From JAQGMJ01 sp036271855 (GTDB lineage Bacteria; Pseudomonadota; Gammaproteobacteria; Burkholderiales; JAEUOS01), in assembly GCA_036271855.1 (NCBI GenBank), contig DATAZV010000228.1, positions 1 to 25,173 on the forward strand: a stretch of DNA of 25,173 bases, given 5' to 3'. The position numbers and the translations under genes were made by a program. This document shows positions 14,402-22,032 of this stretch, piece after piece; within the stretch, counting starts at the first letter, position 1, and every line of letters starts with the position of its first letter. The notes beneath the pieces are model-generated. The model was not told the DNA's origin. It did no database searches and was given only the letters and a program-made list of their open reading frames with translations.

Positions 14402-14718
14402 GGAGCGAGGCCGCGCGGCGGCGATGGACATCGCCTCACCGGTGACCGCCAAAACGAGAGGGCAGGACCATTCAGGGGCGATTTTCCCGTAAAGGCGAAT
14501 CGTCCTTGTTAATTTAAGAATTTACTTTAACTATTCAACTTTAAGTTTGATGCCGAAAGCATTGTTTATACATTGCTAAATACCATTAAGTCGTTGATTC
14601 GTATGGATAAAAATCAAAAAAATGTTGGCATAGTCAAAAATCGCGGCGTAGACTGGTGCTCCGCAGCATCGACGCACCCGGTCGCGGGGATTAAGCACCG
14701 GGGGCGGCAGGGGGAAAT
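14402..14718. other. 317-bp intergenic region with an AT-rich core
   Basis: The region follows nirD and precedes the M48-like gene. Roughly 14505-14640 is strikingly AT-rich compared with the GC-rich surroundings and holds two copies of ACTTTAA (14524-14530 and 14538-14544), 14 bp apart. This is probably the promoter and a bent or protein-binding segment for the gene at 14719, but no clean -35/-10 pair could be placed. A weak stem, CCCGGT (14677-14682) with ACCGGG (14697-14702), lies just before the next gene's AGGGGG ribosome binding site. I see no gene here. Confidence 0.5.
14476..14512 (+). terminator. Weak possible terminator of the cobA-nirBD unit
   Basis: GGGCGATT (14476-14483) pairs with AATCGTCC (14498-14505), with one G-U pair and a 14-nt loop, followed by TTGTTAATTT. 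The stem is modest and the T tract interrupted. Confidence 0.35.
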
Positions 14719-15849
14719 ATGCCGCAAGGGGGATTTACCACGCAGTGGCTGACGCGTCGCCTTTTGGCGTCGTGCGCGGCGGCTTGCGCCTTGCATCTGG
14801 GTCCCGTGGCGGCGGCCGATGAAGTTGCGGATGTGCAGCCTGCCGCAACAATGGTCCTGGCCGCGGCGCCGATGAAAGCACCCACCACACCCGCGACCCG
14901 CGCTGCGATCGTCGCACCGGCGCCCGCCGCCGATTCCGCTGCAGTTGCGCCCGTCGCCGAGGAGCCGGCAGTGCCGCCCGATGCCGCCGCGCCGGCGCCG
15001 CAGGGCAATACCGGGATTCTCGGGCTGCGCTCGGCGCTCGAATTCGGCGTCCTGGCTGCCGGGCGCGAGCCGGCCGAAACTGCCGGCGCGCCGTTCCAAC
15101 AGCAGGTCACGCGCATTGCCCTGGGCTTGCAGAACGCTGCGCGCAACCTGTATCCCGACCAGATGAAGCACGTCGGCGGCTTCGACGTCTACGTGGGAAA
15201 TTCGCAGGACCTTTCGACCATGTCCAGCGGCACCGGCAAGATCGCCATCAACGCCGGCTTCGCCAAACTCAACCCGACCGACGACTGGATGGCTTTTGTC
15301 ATCGCCCGCGAAATGGGCCACGTGGTCGCCGGCCATCACGACAACAATGCCGGCGCCTCGATTGTCGTCTCCGTGCTGATGAATTTCATCATCCCCGGCA
15401 GCGGCCTGATCAAAACCGCACTCTCCTTTGCCGGCTCGCAGCTGGCTGCCGAAAGCGGACGCGACAAGCAGGCCAAGGAAGCCGACGAGGTCGCCCTGAA
15501 GCTGCTGGAGGCGGCGGGGTATACAAAGCAATCGGTCGCCCTCAACCTGCGCCTGAACCCGCTGGGCGAAGACGTGGCGAAGAATTCCTGGTCCGCGACG
15601 TTTCGCACCTCGGCGGCGCGCCTGACGGGCATTCCTGCCGCCGCTCCCACGGCTCCCGCAGCCACCGCCGTGGCGGAGCTGGTGCCGGCCCTGCCGCCGC
15701 AAACCGCCGCTGCCTTGCCGGCGGTGCTGCCGGTATCGGTTCCGGCCGCGCGCTGGCAGCCGGAAGAACTGGTGCGTGCCCGCCCCTCCGGCCTGCCCGG
15801 CCCGTTGCTGCTGGGGGGCTATGAAGTGCCGGTGCGGCGCGTCGACTAG
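14719..15849 (+). CDS. Secreted M48-family-like metalloprotease with altered zinc motif
   Basis: A 376-aa protein with an N-terminal signal sequence (basic TRR, hydrophobic run to 'GPVAAADE', about residues 1-34), an alanine/proline-rich linker (35-97) and a peptidase M48-like domain (about 125-300). 'IAINAGFAKLNPTDDWMAFVIAREMGHVVAGHH' matches the M48 core, but the first zinc histidine of HExxH is arginine (R197-E198-M-G-H201). The third-ligand helix 'KEADEVALKLLEAAGY' (253-268) keeps E254. The C-terminus (300-376) is again proline/alanine-rich. M48 relatives of the BepA/YcaL type handle outer-membrane proteins in the periplasm; loss of one ligand makes catalysis doubtful. The ATG follows AGGGGGAAAT, and a strong terminator follows the gene. 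It could act as a chaperone-like pseudoprotease. Confidence 0.75.
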   Translation: MPQGGFTTQWLTRRLLASCAAACALHLGPVAAADEVADVQPAATMVLAAAPMKAPTTPATRAAIVAPAPAADSAAVAPVAEEPAVPPDAAAPAPQGNTGILGLRSALEFGVLAAGREPAETAGAPFQQQVTRIALGLQNAARNLYPDQMKHVGGFDVYVGNSQDLSTMSSGTGKIAINAGFAKLNPTDDWMAFVIAREMGHVVAGHHDNNAGASIVVSVLMNFIIPGSGLIKTALSFAGSQLAAESGRDKQAKEADEVALKLLEAAGYTKQSVALNLRLNPLGEDVAKNSWSATFRTSAARLTGIPAAAPTAPAATAVAELVPALPPQTAAALPAVLPVSVPAARWQPEELVRARPSGLPGPLLLGGYEVPVRRVD

Positions 15850-15859
15850 GGAGCGCGGA

Positions 15860-15902
15860 GGCAATAAAAAAGCGGCGCCGACGGCGCCGCTTTTTTATTG
15901 CC
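15860..15902. terminator. Perfect 20-bp bidirectional intrinsic terminator
   Basis: GGCAATAAAAAAGCGGCGCC (15860-15879) is the exact reverse complement of 15883-15902, with a 3-nt loop GAC. The GC-rich inner stem is flanked by A6 and T6, so it terminates both the M48-like gene (stop 15849) and the convergent alpha/beta hydrolase gene (stop at 15916). Confidence 0.95.
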
Positions 15903-15915
15903 CGATCCGCTCCTG

Positions 15916-16776
15916 CTACTCGCTCATGCCCATCATGCCCAGCAAAGCGCGCACCAGCGGGCTTTCCCGGCGGCCGAAATCGGTACAGATGCTGAAGTGG
16001 TCGTGGCCCGGCATCGGCACGTCCTCCATGAAAACGCCTTTCCACTGCTGCGCCAGAAATGCGGTCTGGCGCTTGAATTCGCTGCTCTCCTCGCCGCCGA
16101 CCGAGGTGATCAGCGGCGCGTGGGTGGCCGGCGGCATCAGTGCCGGGCTGAGGGCAAGCACGCGCTGCGCATCGAGCTTGAGATCGGCATTGATGAAAGG
16201 CGCGTAACGCAAGGGCTCGAGGTCGTGCAGGCCGCTGACGCAAAGCGCGCCGCGCACCACCTCTTCCGGCAGGGCGCCGTGCCAGCGCGGCCACTGTGCC
16301 GCCAGCATCATCGCCGCCAGGTGGCCGCCCGCCGAATGGCCGGCGACGTAGAGATGATGCGGATTGGCGCCGTAGTGACCGGCATGCAGGTAACACCAGG
16401 TCACCGCCATCAGGGTGTCGCGTACCAGTTCTTCGAGGGGCACGCCCGGCACCAGGCGATAGTTGATCACCGCCACCGCCGCGCCGGCGTGAGTGAAGGG
16501 CGGGGCTACGTATGAGAAATCGGATTTGTCCAGCGCGCGCCAGAAGCCGCCATGGATGAATACCAGCAGCGGCACGTCGCCGTGGGCGCCGCCCTCGACC
16601 GGGAAAAAATCCAGAGTCTGGCCCGGCGCGTCGCCGTAGGGAATGTCGAGAAAACAGGGTTCGGAGAGGCGCACCCGCTGCGAGTTTTCGGCCCAGCGGC
16701 GAAAATGCTCAGGGTGCGAAGGCACCCGCGCGCGCATGTTGTATTCGCGTTCGCAAAACTCTTCGGTGTATTGCAT
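15916..16776 (-). CDS. Alpha/beta hydrolase, arylformamidase/esterase-like
   Basis: A 286-aa serine hydrolase of the alpha/beta fold. 'HGGFW' (75-79) forms the oxyanion region and is typical of the kynurenine formamidase/BD-FAE-like esterase group. 'GHSAGG' (146-151) carries nucleophile S148, and H260 in 'PGHDHF' is the catalytic histidine; the acid is probably in 'SVGGEESSEF' (E230 or nearby). The N-terminal 'EFCEREYNMRARVPSHPEHFRRW' also resembles arylformamidase-like proteins. It is cytoplasmic, with no signal peptide. True kynurenine formamidase activity is not established, because no tryptophan-degradation gene is adjacent. The ATG at 16776 has GGAGAAG upstream. The response regulator gene ends 60 bp upstream on the same strand, so the two may be co-transcribed. 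Confidence 0.88.
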   Translation of the reverse strand: MQYTEEFCEREYNMRARVPSHPEHFRRWAENSQRVRLSEPCFLDIPYGDAPGQTLDFFPVEGGAHGDVPLLVFIHGGFWRALDKSDFSYVAPPFTHAGAAVAVINYRLVPGVPLEELVRDTLMAVTWCYLHAGHYGANPHHLYVAGHSAGGHLAAMMLAAQWPRWHGALPEEVVRGALCVSGLHDLEPLRYAPFINADLKLDAQRVLALSPALMPPATHAPLITSVGGEESSEFKRQTAFLAQQWKGVFMEDVPMPGHDHFSICTDFGRRESPLVRALLGMMGMSE

Positions 16777-16836
16777 GCGCTTCTCCGGGATAACGTTGTT
16801 CCGGCGATCGCTATTTTCGCGCGAATTGCGAAACGG

Positions 16837-17658
16837 TCAGCCGGTTGGGCCGACGCCCGCGGGCTTGTCGGCGTAGGGCTTCAGGCCCAAGGTCTTGACG
16901 ATGGTGTCGACCAGGGTCTGCTTTTTGTACGGCTTGGAAACGTAGGCGTTGGCCCCCAGCGACAGGCCCTTGAAGACGTCCTGCTGGCTGGCCAGGGCCG
17001 TGAGCATGATCACCGGCACGTGCTTGAGCTTGGGGTGCTGGCGCATGCGCGCCAGGATGTCGAAGCCGTTGGTGCCGGGCAGTTCGATGTCCAGCAGCAT
17101 GCAGTCCGGTAGCGGCTGTTTGTTCAGTTCGCCGACAATCTCTTCGCGGCTGGCGGCGTGGCGCTGTTTGAAGCCGGCCTTCATGATGATGTTCTGGGCG
17201 AAGCGCGCCTGGATTTCGTCGTCCTCGATGATCAGCACGGTGATGTCGGTCCAGGCCTTGCCCAGGGTCGTCTGCGGCGCGTTGCCGGAGAGCTGCATGA
17301 ACGAGCCGGTCTTGGTCAGGATGTCGTGGCCGTCGGTGGCCTCCAGCCCCAGGCGCTTCTTGTCGTCGTCGGTCAGCGTCGGGATCTCGCCTGCCGGCGT
17401 GCTGAAATGCATGGTGAAGTCGAGGTCGTCGCGGTCGGTCGAATCGCGCGAGGCGATCAGCCCGGCCGACACCAGGCGCTCCAGCACCGCCCTCAGGTCC
17501 GATTCCGGCATGCGGATGGCACGCTTTTTCACCAGGTCGAAGTGGGTGTCGCCCGATACGAGGGCGAGCACCCGCACCAGGTCGGGCGCGATCTGGCCGG
17601 CCTGGCCGCGCATGGCGCGCTCGCCCAATTCGGTGCGGTTGTAGATGATGTCTGCCAT
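16837..17658 (-). CDS. Response regulator with N-terminal helical/winged-helix-like domain and C-terminal receiver
   Basis: A 273-aa protein with the receiver domain at the C-terminus (about 138-262): acidic pocket E145-D146-D147, phosphorylated aspartate D190 in 'CMLLDIELPGTNGF', T220 and K242 in 'YVSKPYKK'. The complete set implies phosphotransfer competence. Residues 1-70 look like a small helical DNA- or protein-binding domain ('LVRVLALVSGDTHFDLVKKRAIRMPESDLRAVLERLVSAGLIAS', winged-helix-like with a helix-turn-helix), followed by an acidic linker. No histidine kinase is adjacent. The start at 17658 is preferred over 17712 because the added residues are polar and unlike a domain; the ribosome binding site is weak. 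Target genes are not visible. Confidence 0.85.
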   Translation of the reverse strand: MADIIYNRTELGERAMRGQAGQIAPDLVRVLALVSGDTHFDLVKKRAIRMPESDLRAVLERLVSAGLIASRDSTDRDDLDFTMHFSTPAGEIPTLTDDDKKRLGLEATDGHDILTKTGSFMQLSGNAPQTTLGKAWTDITVLIIEDDEIQARFAQNIIMKAGFKQRHAASREEIVGELNKQPLPDCMLLDIELPGTNGFDILARMRQHPKLKHVPVIMLTALASQQDVFKGLSLGANAYVSKPYKKQTLVDTIVKTLGLKPYADKPAGVGPTG

Positions 17659-17810
17659 AGAACGGTTGCGAAGTCTGCCTGAAGGATAGTCCGTTAGGGA
17701 ACTGCTGAACAAGTTCCGAAAACCGAGGGTGACGAGGCTAACCTCTCTCTGAAATCGGGGGGTTGCGAAACGTAAGTGAGGGGGGCGTAGTCCAATTAAT
17801 CAGTATTTCC

Positions 17811-18212
17811 TTAGACGCGGGAAATGAAGGCTTGGTCTACCGGCACGCGGTAGCCGTTGGCCAGGCGGTTGGTCTTGTTGGCCAGCGCGGTCACCGCCAG
17901 CACCTCGGCCAGCATGGCATCGCTCATGCCCTGTTTCCTGGCCGAGGCGGTGTGCGAGTAGGTGCAGTATTCACAGCCGTTGGTGGCCGAGACGGCGACG
18001 TAGATCATCTCCTTGGTCAGGGCGTCGAGCGCCCCCGCGGCCATCACGCCCTTGACTTCTTCCCAGGTGCGCTTAAGCGTCGCCGGGTCGTGCGCCAGGA
18101 CCTTCCAGAAATTGTTCACCGTCGCGACCTTGCGCGTGGCCATGATGTCGTCGTACACCGCCTTTACCTCGGGTAAAGCGTCGGCATATTCGACCGGTTG
18201 AACCAGGGACAC
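17811..18212 (-). CDS. AhpD-like / carboxymuconolactone decarboxylase family protein
   Basis: A 133-aa all-helical protein of the CMD/AhpD superfamily. The AhpD-type active site 'C80-E-Y-C83-T-Y-S-H87' is intact, so it is probably a peroxidase- or disulfide-type enzyme rather than a decarboxylase. Preceding features are 'ALTKEMIYVAVSATNGC', and following it 'ALANKTNRLANGYRV'. A GTG start at 18212 is chosen because GGAG lies 8 nt upstream; a TTG at 18227 would add five residues and sit before that site. It follows the SapC-family gene by 18 bp on the same strand, so the two form a likely operon. A role in defence against peroxides is inference. Confidence 0.88.
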   Translation of the reverse strand: MSLVQPVEYADALPEVKAVYDDIMATRKVATVNNFWKVLAHDPATLKRTWEEVKGVMAAGALDALTKEMIYVAVSATNGCEYCTYSHTASARKQGMSDAMLAEVLAVTALANKTNRLANGYRVPVDQAFISRV

Positions 18213-18230
18213 GTTGCTTCTCCGCAAAGG

Positions 18231-18998
18231 TTAGTTCTTCGACTCAGTTTTTGGTTGCCCGGACAGCGCGGCCTTGCGGTCCAGCAGGCGCGCGAAATTT
18301 TCCAGGGACAGCAGGTGCAGGTAGATCCGGCCCATGATGCCCTTCCTGATCAGGTTCTTGTGCTGCCCGGCGTTGAGAAATTCCATCTTGGCTTCGGCCA
18401 CCCGGTACATCCCGCCCAGCTGCATCGAGCCGCCCGCATTCAGGCTGGCCTGCATGGCAAACGGCTCCAGCAGGCCGTAGTCGCCGAGGATGCCGCACAT
18501 CTCGCGCACGCGTTCGAGATCGGCCTCGTATTCCTGCAACAGCTTTTCGATCGCGGTCCAGCGCGGCAGGGGCTCGGTATTGTCGCTGAACATCGCTTCG
18601 CCCTCGCCCTCGCCGGCGGCGATGCAGGCTTCCTCGACGCAGATCAGGCGCTCGTTCTGTTCCACACCGCTGACGGTGACGCGGGTCATGCAAAACGGAT
18701 AGCGCCGCACGTAGGCCGGCACGTAGGCGCCGGGCGCCCAGCCGTCGTCACGGGCGAACAGGTTCTCGCGGTCGGTCAGGCCCAGCACGGCCACCGGCGC
18801 GAAGGTCTTGCCTTCGTCACTGGAAGAAAACACCAGGGGGTATTCGCGGCAGGCGGCACCGAATTCGGAGTAGCTGACCGGCATGGCATTGAGCGCGCGC
18901 GTGAATGCGGGCAAGGTACCGGCGGGCGGCAGCTTGACGCGCTGATTGCGCAGGAACGGCGCGATAGCCTGGTACCCGAAAGGCGGGCTGATCTGCAT
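18231..18998 (-). CDS. SapC family protein
   Basis: A 255-aa protein of the SapC family (named after a Campylobacter S-layer-associated protein). Recognisable stretches are 'YSEFGAACREYPLVFSS' after the N-terminus, then 'PVAVLGLTDRENLF', 'GAYVPAYVRRYPF' and an acidic segment before 'ALLQEY'-like helices ending in 'GIMGRIYLHLLSLENFARLLDRKAAL'. No signal peptide is obvious. The biochemical role of the family is unclear. The ATG at 18998 is chosen for its GGAG 10 nt upstream and because it precedes the conserved region directly; a start at 19028 would add ten unlikely residues. It is followed after 18 bp by the AhpD-like gene and is divergent from the MFS gene, with a 93-bp gap. Confidence 0.85.
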   Translation of the reverse strand: MQISPPFGYQAIAPFLRNQRVKLPPAGTLPAFTRALNAMPVSYSEFGAACREYPLVFSSSDEGKTFAPVAVLGLTDRENLFARDDGWAPGAYVPAYVRRYPFCMTRVTVSGVEQNERLICVEEACIAAGEGEGEAMFSDNTEPLPRWTAIEKLLQEYEADLERVREMCGILGDYGLLEPFAMQASLNAGGSMQLGGMYRVAEAKMEFLNAGQHKNLIRKGIMGRIYLHLLSLENFARLLDRKAALSGQPKTESKN

Positions 18999-19091
18999 GG
19001 AACTCGAACTCCGGTCTATATTCCTCATTTTAACGGCTAATCATAGCGCATGCCGCATTCGCGGCGCGCGCGGGCCGGCAAAGGGGGCGCT

Positions 19092-20255
19092 ATGGGGGCA
19101 GGACTGTACCTGGGCCTGGTGCAATGGCTGTTTGCCCTGACCTGGACCATTTATGTGGCATTTTTGCCGCAATTGGCCGCCGGCGCCGGCATCGAGCGCA
19201 AATGGGTGATCTGGCTGCTGCTGTTCGATCAGCTGCTGTTCACCCTGATGGACCTGGCGCTGGGGCTGGCCGCCGATCGCGTCGCCGGCGGCATGCGCCG
19301 GCTGTCCGGCCCGATCGTGATGGTCACCGCCGTGTCCTGCCTGGCCTTCCTCCTGCTGCCGCACGCCGCCTCGCCGGCATTGCTCACCGGCCTGGTGGTG
19401 CTGTGGGCGGTGACTTCGTCGGCACTGCGGGCGCCGCCGATGGTGCTGATCGCCAAGTACGCGCCGCCGCCCGCGGCGCCGCGCCTGGCGCAGCTATCCA
19501 TGCTCGGCCTGGGGGTGGCGGGGGCTTGTTCACCGATGCTGACCAGTGCATTGCGCGGCCTCGATCCGCGTCTGCCGTTTGCGCTGGCCAGTGTCGGCTT
19601 GCTGGTGGCGGTTGCCGGGCTGCGCTGGTGCGAAAGAAATCTGCAAGCGGCTGGCGCGCCCGCGGCGGCGGCGCCGGAGGGTAGGGCCAATGCGGCAGTC
19701 TGGGGCAGCGGGCTAGTGCTGCTGGTGGTCTTGCTGGCGCTGGGCACGCAAGTACATACCGCCCTCAATTCCGCGCCGGCGTACGCGCGCCTGGCGGGCG
19801 GCGTCGGCCTGGACGGCCTGATGGCCTTGTTCTGGATCGCCTTCGGGCTGGCGATGGCCGGCGCGGGCCGGCTGCAGGCACGCTTGGGGACGCCGCGTTT
19901 GCTGACAGCGGCAGTGGCCCTGGGCGCGGCGGCGCTGTGCGGGGTGACGCTGGCTGCAAGCCTGGCCGCGCTGATTGCCGCGCAATTGGCCGCCGGCGCG
20001 GCCTGGGCGCTGGTGCTGGCCTGCGTGTTGCCGGCGGCGATTGCCGCCGGGCGCAGCGGCCGGGAAGGGCGCAATACCGGGCTGGTATTCAGCGTGCTGG
20101 CGCTGGCGGCGCTGCTGCGCCTGGGCTTGGTGGCCGGAGAGTTGAACAAAACGCCGGAAGCCGCGCAATGGCTGCCCTGGCTGCCGGCGGCGCTGTGGGC
20201 GGCGGCGCTGCTATGCGCGCTCGGTGCTGGCGGCGCGCGCAAACACGCCGCCTAG
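19092..20255 (+). CDS. MFS transporter
   Basis: A 387-aa membrane protein with about 12 hydrophobic helices in two halves, each rich in Gly/Ala/Leu, typical of the major facilitator superfamily. The loop after helix 2 has 'LALGLAADRVAGGMRRLSG' (the D-x-x-G-rich A-motif position). The central loop around residues 190-200 is Ala/Pro-rich. The substrate cannot be inferred. The ATG at 19092 has AAGGGGG just upstream and starts directly at the first helix; the frame extends to 19050. The 3' end overlaps the convergent sterol-desaturase-family gene by 45 bp. Nitrate transport is unlikely from location, and I see no NarK nitrate signature. Confidence 0.85.
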   Translation: MGAGLYLGLVQWLFALTWTIYVAFLPQLAAGAGIERKWVIWLLLFDQLLFTLMDLALGLAADRVAGGMRRLSGPIVMVTAVSCLAFLLLPHAASPALLTGLVVLWAVTSSALRAPPMVLIAKYAPPPAAPRLAQLSMLGLGVAGACSPMLTSALRGLDPRLPFALASVGLLVAVAGLRWCERNLQAAGAPAAAAPEGRANAAVWGSGLVLLVVLLALGTQVHTALNSAPAYARLAGGVGLDGLMALFWIAFGLAMAGAGRLQARLGTPRLLTAAVALGAAALCGVTLAASLAALIAAQLAAGAAWALVLACVLPAAIAAGRSGREGRNTGLVFSVLALAALLRLGLVAGELNKTPEAAQWLPWLPAALWAAALLCALGAGGARKHAA

Positions 20256-21191
20256 CCGGCCCCACAGGCGCAGCAGGGCGCGGCCTTGCTGCGCCCACAG
20301 GCCGCGGCCGTAGTCGCGCCCGCTCAACTGGTCGCGGATGCCGGTGGGCGCCACCGCGCGGTCGAAGCGCGCGGTGCGAAACAGCATGTCCCAGAGCGGC
20401 AGCATGACGCCGAAATTGATGCCGCGGCTGCGGCCTTCGTGGCCGACCCCGACGCCGTGGTGCCAGCGGTGGAACAGCGGGTCGACCAGCAGGCGCTTGG
20501 CCGGCCCGTAGCCGAAGCGCACATTGGCGTGCGATAGGCTTTCGATCAGCCGGCCTACGAACACCAGCCAGATGAACTGCGAACCCGGGGTGCCGATGGC
20601 GCGCGCCACCAGGGCGATGATCAGGGCGTTGATCAGGTCGTCGAGAAAATGGTTGCGGCTCTCGGTCCACACCGTCATCGATTGCTGGCTGTGGTGCACG
20701 GCGTGCAGTTCCCACCACCAGTTGAAACTGTGCTGGGCGCGATGCACCCAGTAGCCCAGCAGGTCGAACAGCAGCAGGTAGGCGAGGAACTCGGCCAGCG
20801 GGTGCAGCGAAAACCAGGGCGCCATGCTCTCCAGGGTCAGGCGCGGCAGGCCGAATTCATGACACACGCTCTCGATCGCGCCCTCGACCGGAAAGGTGAG
20901 GGCGAAGGTGATCAGCGGCAGCAGGCCGAGGCGGTTGATCAGGGTATAGATGAAGTCGGTGCGCACCGCCGGGCGCTGCTGCGCCGGCTCGGCCGGCAGC
21001 ATGCGCTGCAGCGGCAGGACGATGGCGCACAGCAGGGTGATTTCGATCACCCCCAGGAGCAGGGTTTCAGTGCCGGTGTAGGCCTCGTCCCAATAATTCA
21101 TCAGCCCGAGGTTGTACAACGCGGGTTGCACCACCGCGCCGAACAGCCAGGCGAACAGGGCGTCGAACCGGGTGCCGAGAAAATCGAGCAT
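20211..21191 (-). CDS. Sterol desaturase / fatty acid hydroxylase family membrane protein
   Basis: A 326-aa integral membrane protein with the complete di-iron histidine set of the fatty acid hydroxylase superfamily: H150-RAQ-H154, H163-AV-H166-H167, H181 and H221, and H241-RW-H244-H245. Helices lie around residues 45-62, 85-105 and 130-150, and between the histidine groups. Such proteins hydroxylate or desaturate lipids, sterols or hopanoid-like substrates at the inner membrane with O2; the substrate is unknown here. The ATG at 21191 has a poor ribosome binding site. The last 45 bp overlap the end of the MFS gene on the other strand. No other lipid gene is adjacent. Confidence 0.92.
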   Translation of the reverse strand: MLDFLGTRFDALFAWLFGAVVQPALYNLGLMNYWDEAYTGTETLLLGVIEITLLCAIVLPLQRMLPAEPAQQRPAVRTDFIYTLINRLGLLPLITFALTFPVEGAIESVCHEFGLPRLTLESMAPWFSLHPLAEFLAYLLLFDLLGYWVHRAQHSFNWWWELHAVHHSQQSMTVWTESRNHFLDDLINALIIALVARAIGTPGSQFIWLVFVGRLIESLSHANVRFGYGPAKRLLVDPLFHRWHHGVGVGHEGRSRGINFGVMLPLWDMLFRTARFDRAVAPTGIRDQLSGRDYGRGLWAQQGRALLRLWGRLGGVFARAASTERA

Positions 21192-21243
21192 AAGGGAAGA
21201 TTTTAACCCCGCCGGCGCGGGCGGTGCAGCCTTTTCGCCTGCC

Positions 21244-22032
21244 TCAGCGGCCCTGGTAGCCGCTGTCGGGCACCAGCCCGAAGCACATGCCGCGCGCCTT
21301 CAGGCCGGCGATCAGCGGGTCCAGCATGGGAGCGAAAGGGTCCTTGCGCGAGCGGATGCCGGTATGCATCATCAGCACGTCGCCATTCTTGATATTGGCC
21401 AGGGCGCGCTTGAGCAGGGCGCTGTTCGGATAGCTTTCCGAAGGCAATTCGTCGCCGAGAAAACCGGCGGCGCTCCAGCCGACGTGCGCATAGCCGCAGG
21501 CGGCCGCCCATTTGCGCGTGTTCGCCGTAACGTAGCCGCCGGGGGCGCGCCATAGCGGCTGCAGGGTGGCGCCGGTCATTTCATGGAAGCGGGTTTTGAC
21601 CTGGTCGAGTTCGGCGCATACCTGCCCGGCATCCCAGATCTGCGCCTTGCCCGCCTCGCGGCCGAACTGGGGGCGGGCATGCACCTTGTCGCCCGCGCTG
21701 TTGTTTACATCCCCGGCCTTGAAATAGACGTGGTCGAAGGTGTGGCTGCCGAAATGGTGGCCTTCGGCGGCGCGCGCCTTCCAGTAGGCGGCCCAGCCGG
21801 GGTCCAGGGTGTAGTCGCCCTTGATGGTGGGTTCGTTGGCGAGGAAAAATGTCGCCTTCACCTGGTACTTGTTGAGGGTCGCGGCAATCAACTCGGCCTG
21901 CGACATGCTGCCGGTGTCGATGGTCAGGTAGACCGTACCCTTGCAGGCATCCTGCGCGACTGCCGGCGCGGCGAAAATCAGCGTGGTGAGGAGGGCTGTA
22001 ACCCGGGCCGCGGCCCTACTGGCGCGGCGCAT
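21244..22032 (-). CDS. Secreted polysaccharide deacetylase family protein
   Basis: A 262-aa NodB-fold protein with a signal peptide (residues 1-26, ending 'AAPAVAQ'). Motif 1 is T-I-D39-T40-G rather than TFDDG, so the second aspartate, the usual metal ligand, is threonine. Motif 2 is 'GSHTFDH' with H97 and H101 intact. Motif 3 is 'WRAPGG' (R162), and motif 5 is 'LMMHTG'. It is probably a periplasmic deacetylase-like enzyme whose metal site is altered. The ATG at 22032 overlaps the end of the upstream beta-propeller gene by 17 bp, so the pair is translationally coupled. The substrate (cell-wall glycan, exopolysaccharide or a small amide) is unknown. Confidence 0.88.
   Translation of the reverse strand: MRRASRAAARVTALLTTLIFAAPAVAQDACKGTVYLTIDTGSMSQAELIAATLNKYQVKATFFLANEPTIKGDYTLDPGWAAYWKARAAEGHHFGSHTFDHVYFKAGDVNNSAGDKVHARPQFGREAGKAQIWDAGQVCAELDQVKTRFHEMTGATLQPLWRAPGGYVTANTRKWAAACGYAHVGWSAAGFLGDELPSESYPNSALLKRALANIKNGDVLMMHTGIRSRKDPFAPMLDPLIAGLKARGMCFGLVPDSGYQGR

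Noticed and set aside
14640..14718. A riboswitch (for example cyclic-di-GMP type) before the M48-like gene
   Set aside because: There is a short stem and G-rich sequence, but I could not align the conserved core of any riboswitch class I know.
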